Positions 13,764-13,786 of a DNA stretch of 13,786 nt are shown in pieces. The stretch lies in assembly GCA_023134875.1 (NCBI GenBank), contig JAGLUH010000039.1:1-13786 (forward strand). Direction: 5' to 3'. Positions within the stretch are counted from its first letter, which is position 1. Each line of letters starts with the position of its first letter. This stretch comes from Candidatus Zixiibacteriota bacterium. GTDB taxonomy: Bacteria; Zixibacteria; MSB-5A5; CAIYYT01. Under the pieces are notes generated by a model that was given only the letters and a program-made list of their open reading frames with translations, made no database searches and had not been told where the DNA came from. Position numbers and translations under genes: made by a program.

Positions 13764-13786
13764 AAAATCAACAAGGAGGTTTTTTA
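13764..13786 (+). promoter_or_regulatory. Right flank of the IS with a strong Shine-Dalgarno site
   Basis: AAGGAGG at 13775-13781 is followed by TTTTA at the window edge. This is a perfect ribosome-binding site, and the final A could be the first base of a start codon just outside. The IS ends 11 bp upstream of it, which would separate the gene from its own promoter. Confidence 0.5.

Noticed and set aside
1..13786. CRISPR array, retron or diversity-generating element
   Set aside because: No regularly spaced repeats, no reverse transcriptase motif and no template/variable repeat pair were seen.

Overview
The window is bacterial DNA of roughly 50% GC, with Shine-Dalgarno sites, overlapping start/stop codons and three tRNA genes. 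The chromosomal genes do not fix the taxon. An ETF-quinone oxidoreductase beginning its FAD motif with GAGPAN and a secreted DUF4846 protein would fit a Gram-negative-type lineage, possibly a candidate phylum of the FCB or deltaproteobacterial kind; this is a weak inference.

Layout. (1) 69-1739, minus: electron-transfer-flavoprotein:quinone oxidoreductase. (2) 1963-4425, plus: tRNA-Pro(TGG), an asparagine-synthetase-like ATP-pyrophosphatase whose glutaminase nucleophile is missing, then tRNA-Arg(TCT) and tRNA-His(GTG). (3) 4414 to about 9850, nearly all on the minus strand: an integrated mobile element whose edge is fused to tRNA-His. Its genes, in transcription order, are a CGNR-like zinc-finger protein, a 66-aa conserved small protein, a primase-like protein with four cysteines and a winged helix (overlapping the small one), a possible 72-aa protein, a zinc-ribbon protein, a 53-aa ribbon-helix-helix (RHH) protein and a large serine recombinase. 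The last two overlap by ATGA, and the RHH gene is preceded by a perfect 8+8 bp palindrome. (4) About 9152-9943: a gene-free stretch with a pair of direct repeats carrying TATAAT, and several hairpins. (5) 9944-10813, plus: an exported DUF4846 protein. (6) 10814-11226: mostly non-coding, with one strong stem and a doubtful 54-codon ORF. (7) 11227-13763: a complete IS21-family insertion sequence (istA, istB, multiple terminal repeats) with no visible target duplication, ending 11 bp before a strong Shine-Dalgarno site that probably serves a gene starting just beyond the window.

How the parts work together. The 4.4-9.9 kb block reads as a small integrative element: a large serine recombinase for integration and excision, an RHH protein likely to autoregulate the recombinase operon through the palindrome, a primase/replication-type protein, and zinc-binding accessory proteins of unknown role. 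The recombinase takes its last codons and its stop codon from the antisense strand of the tRNA-His gene. No CRISPR array or recognisable defence gene was seen. The points most worth a second look are the recombinase/tRNA-His fusion, the free-standing four-cysteine primase-like protein, the catalytically altered asparagine-synthetase homologue, and the TATAAT/TTCCGGCT repeat pair.
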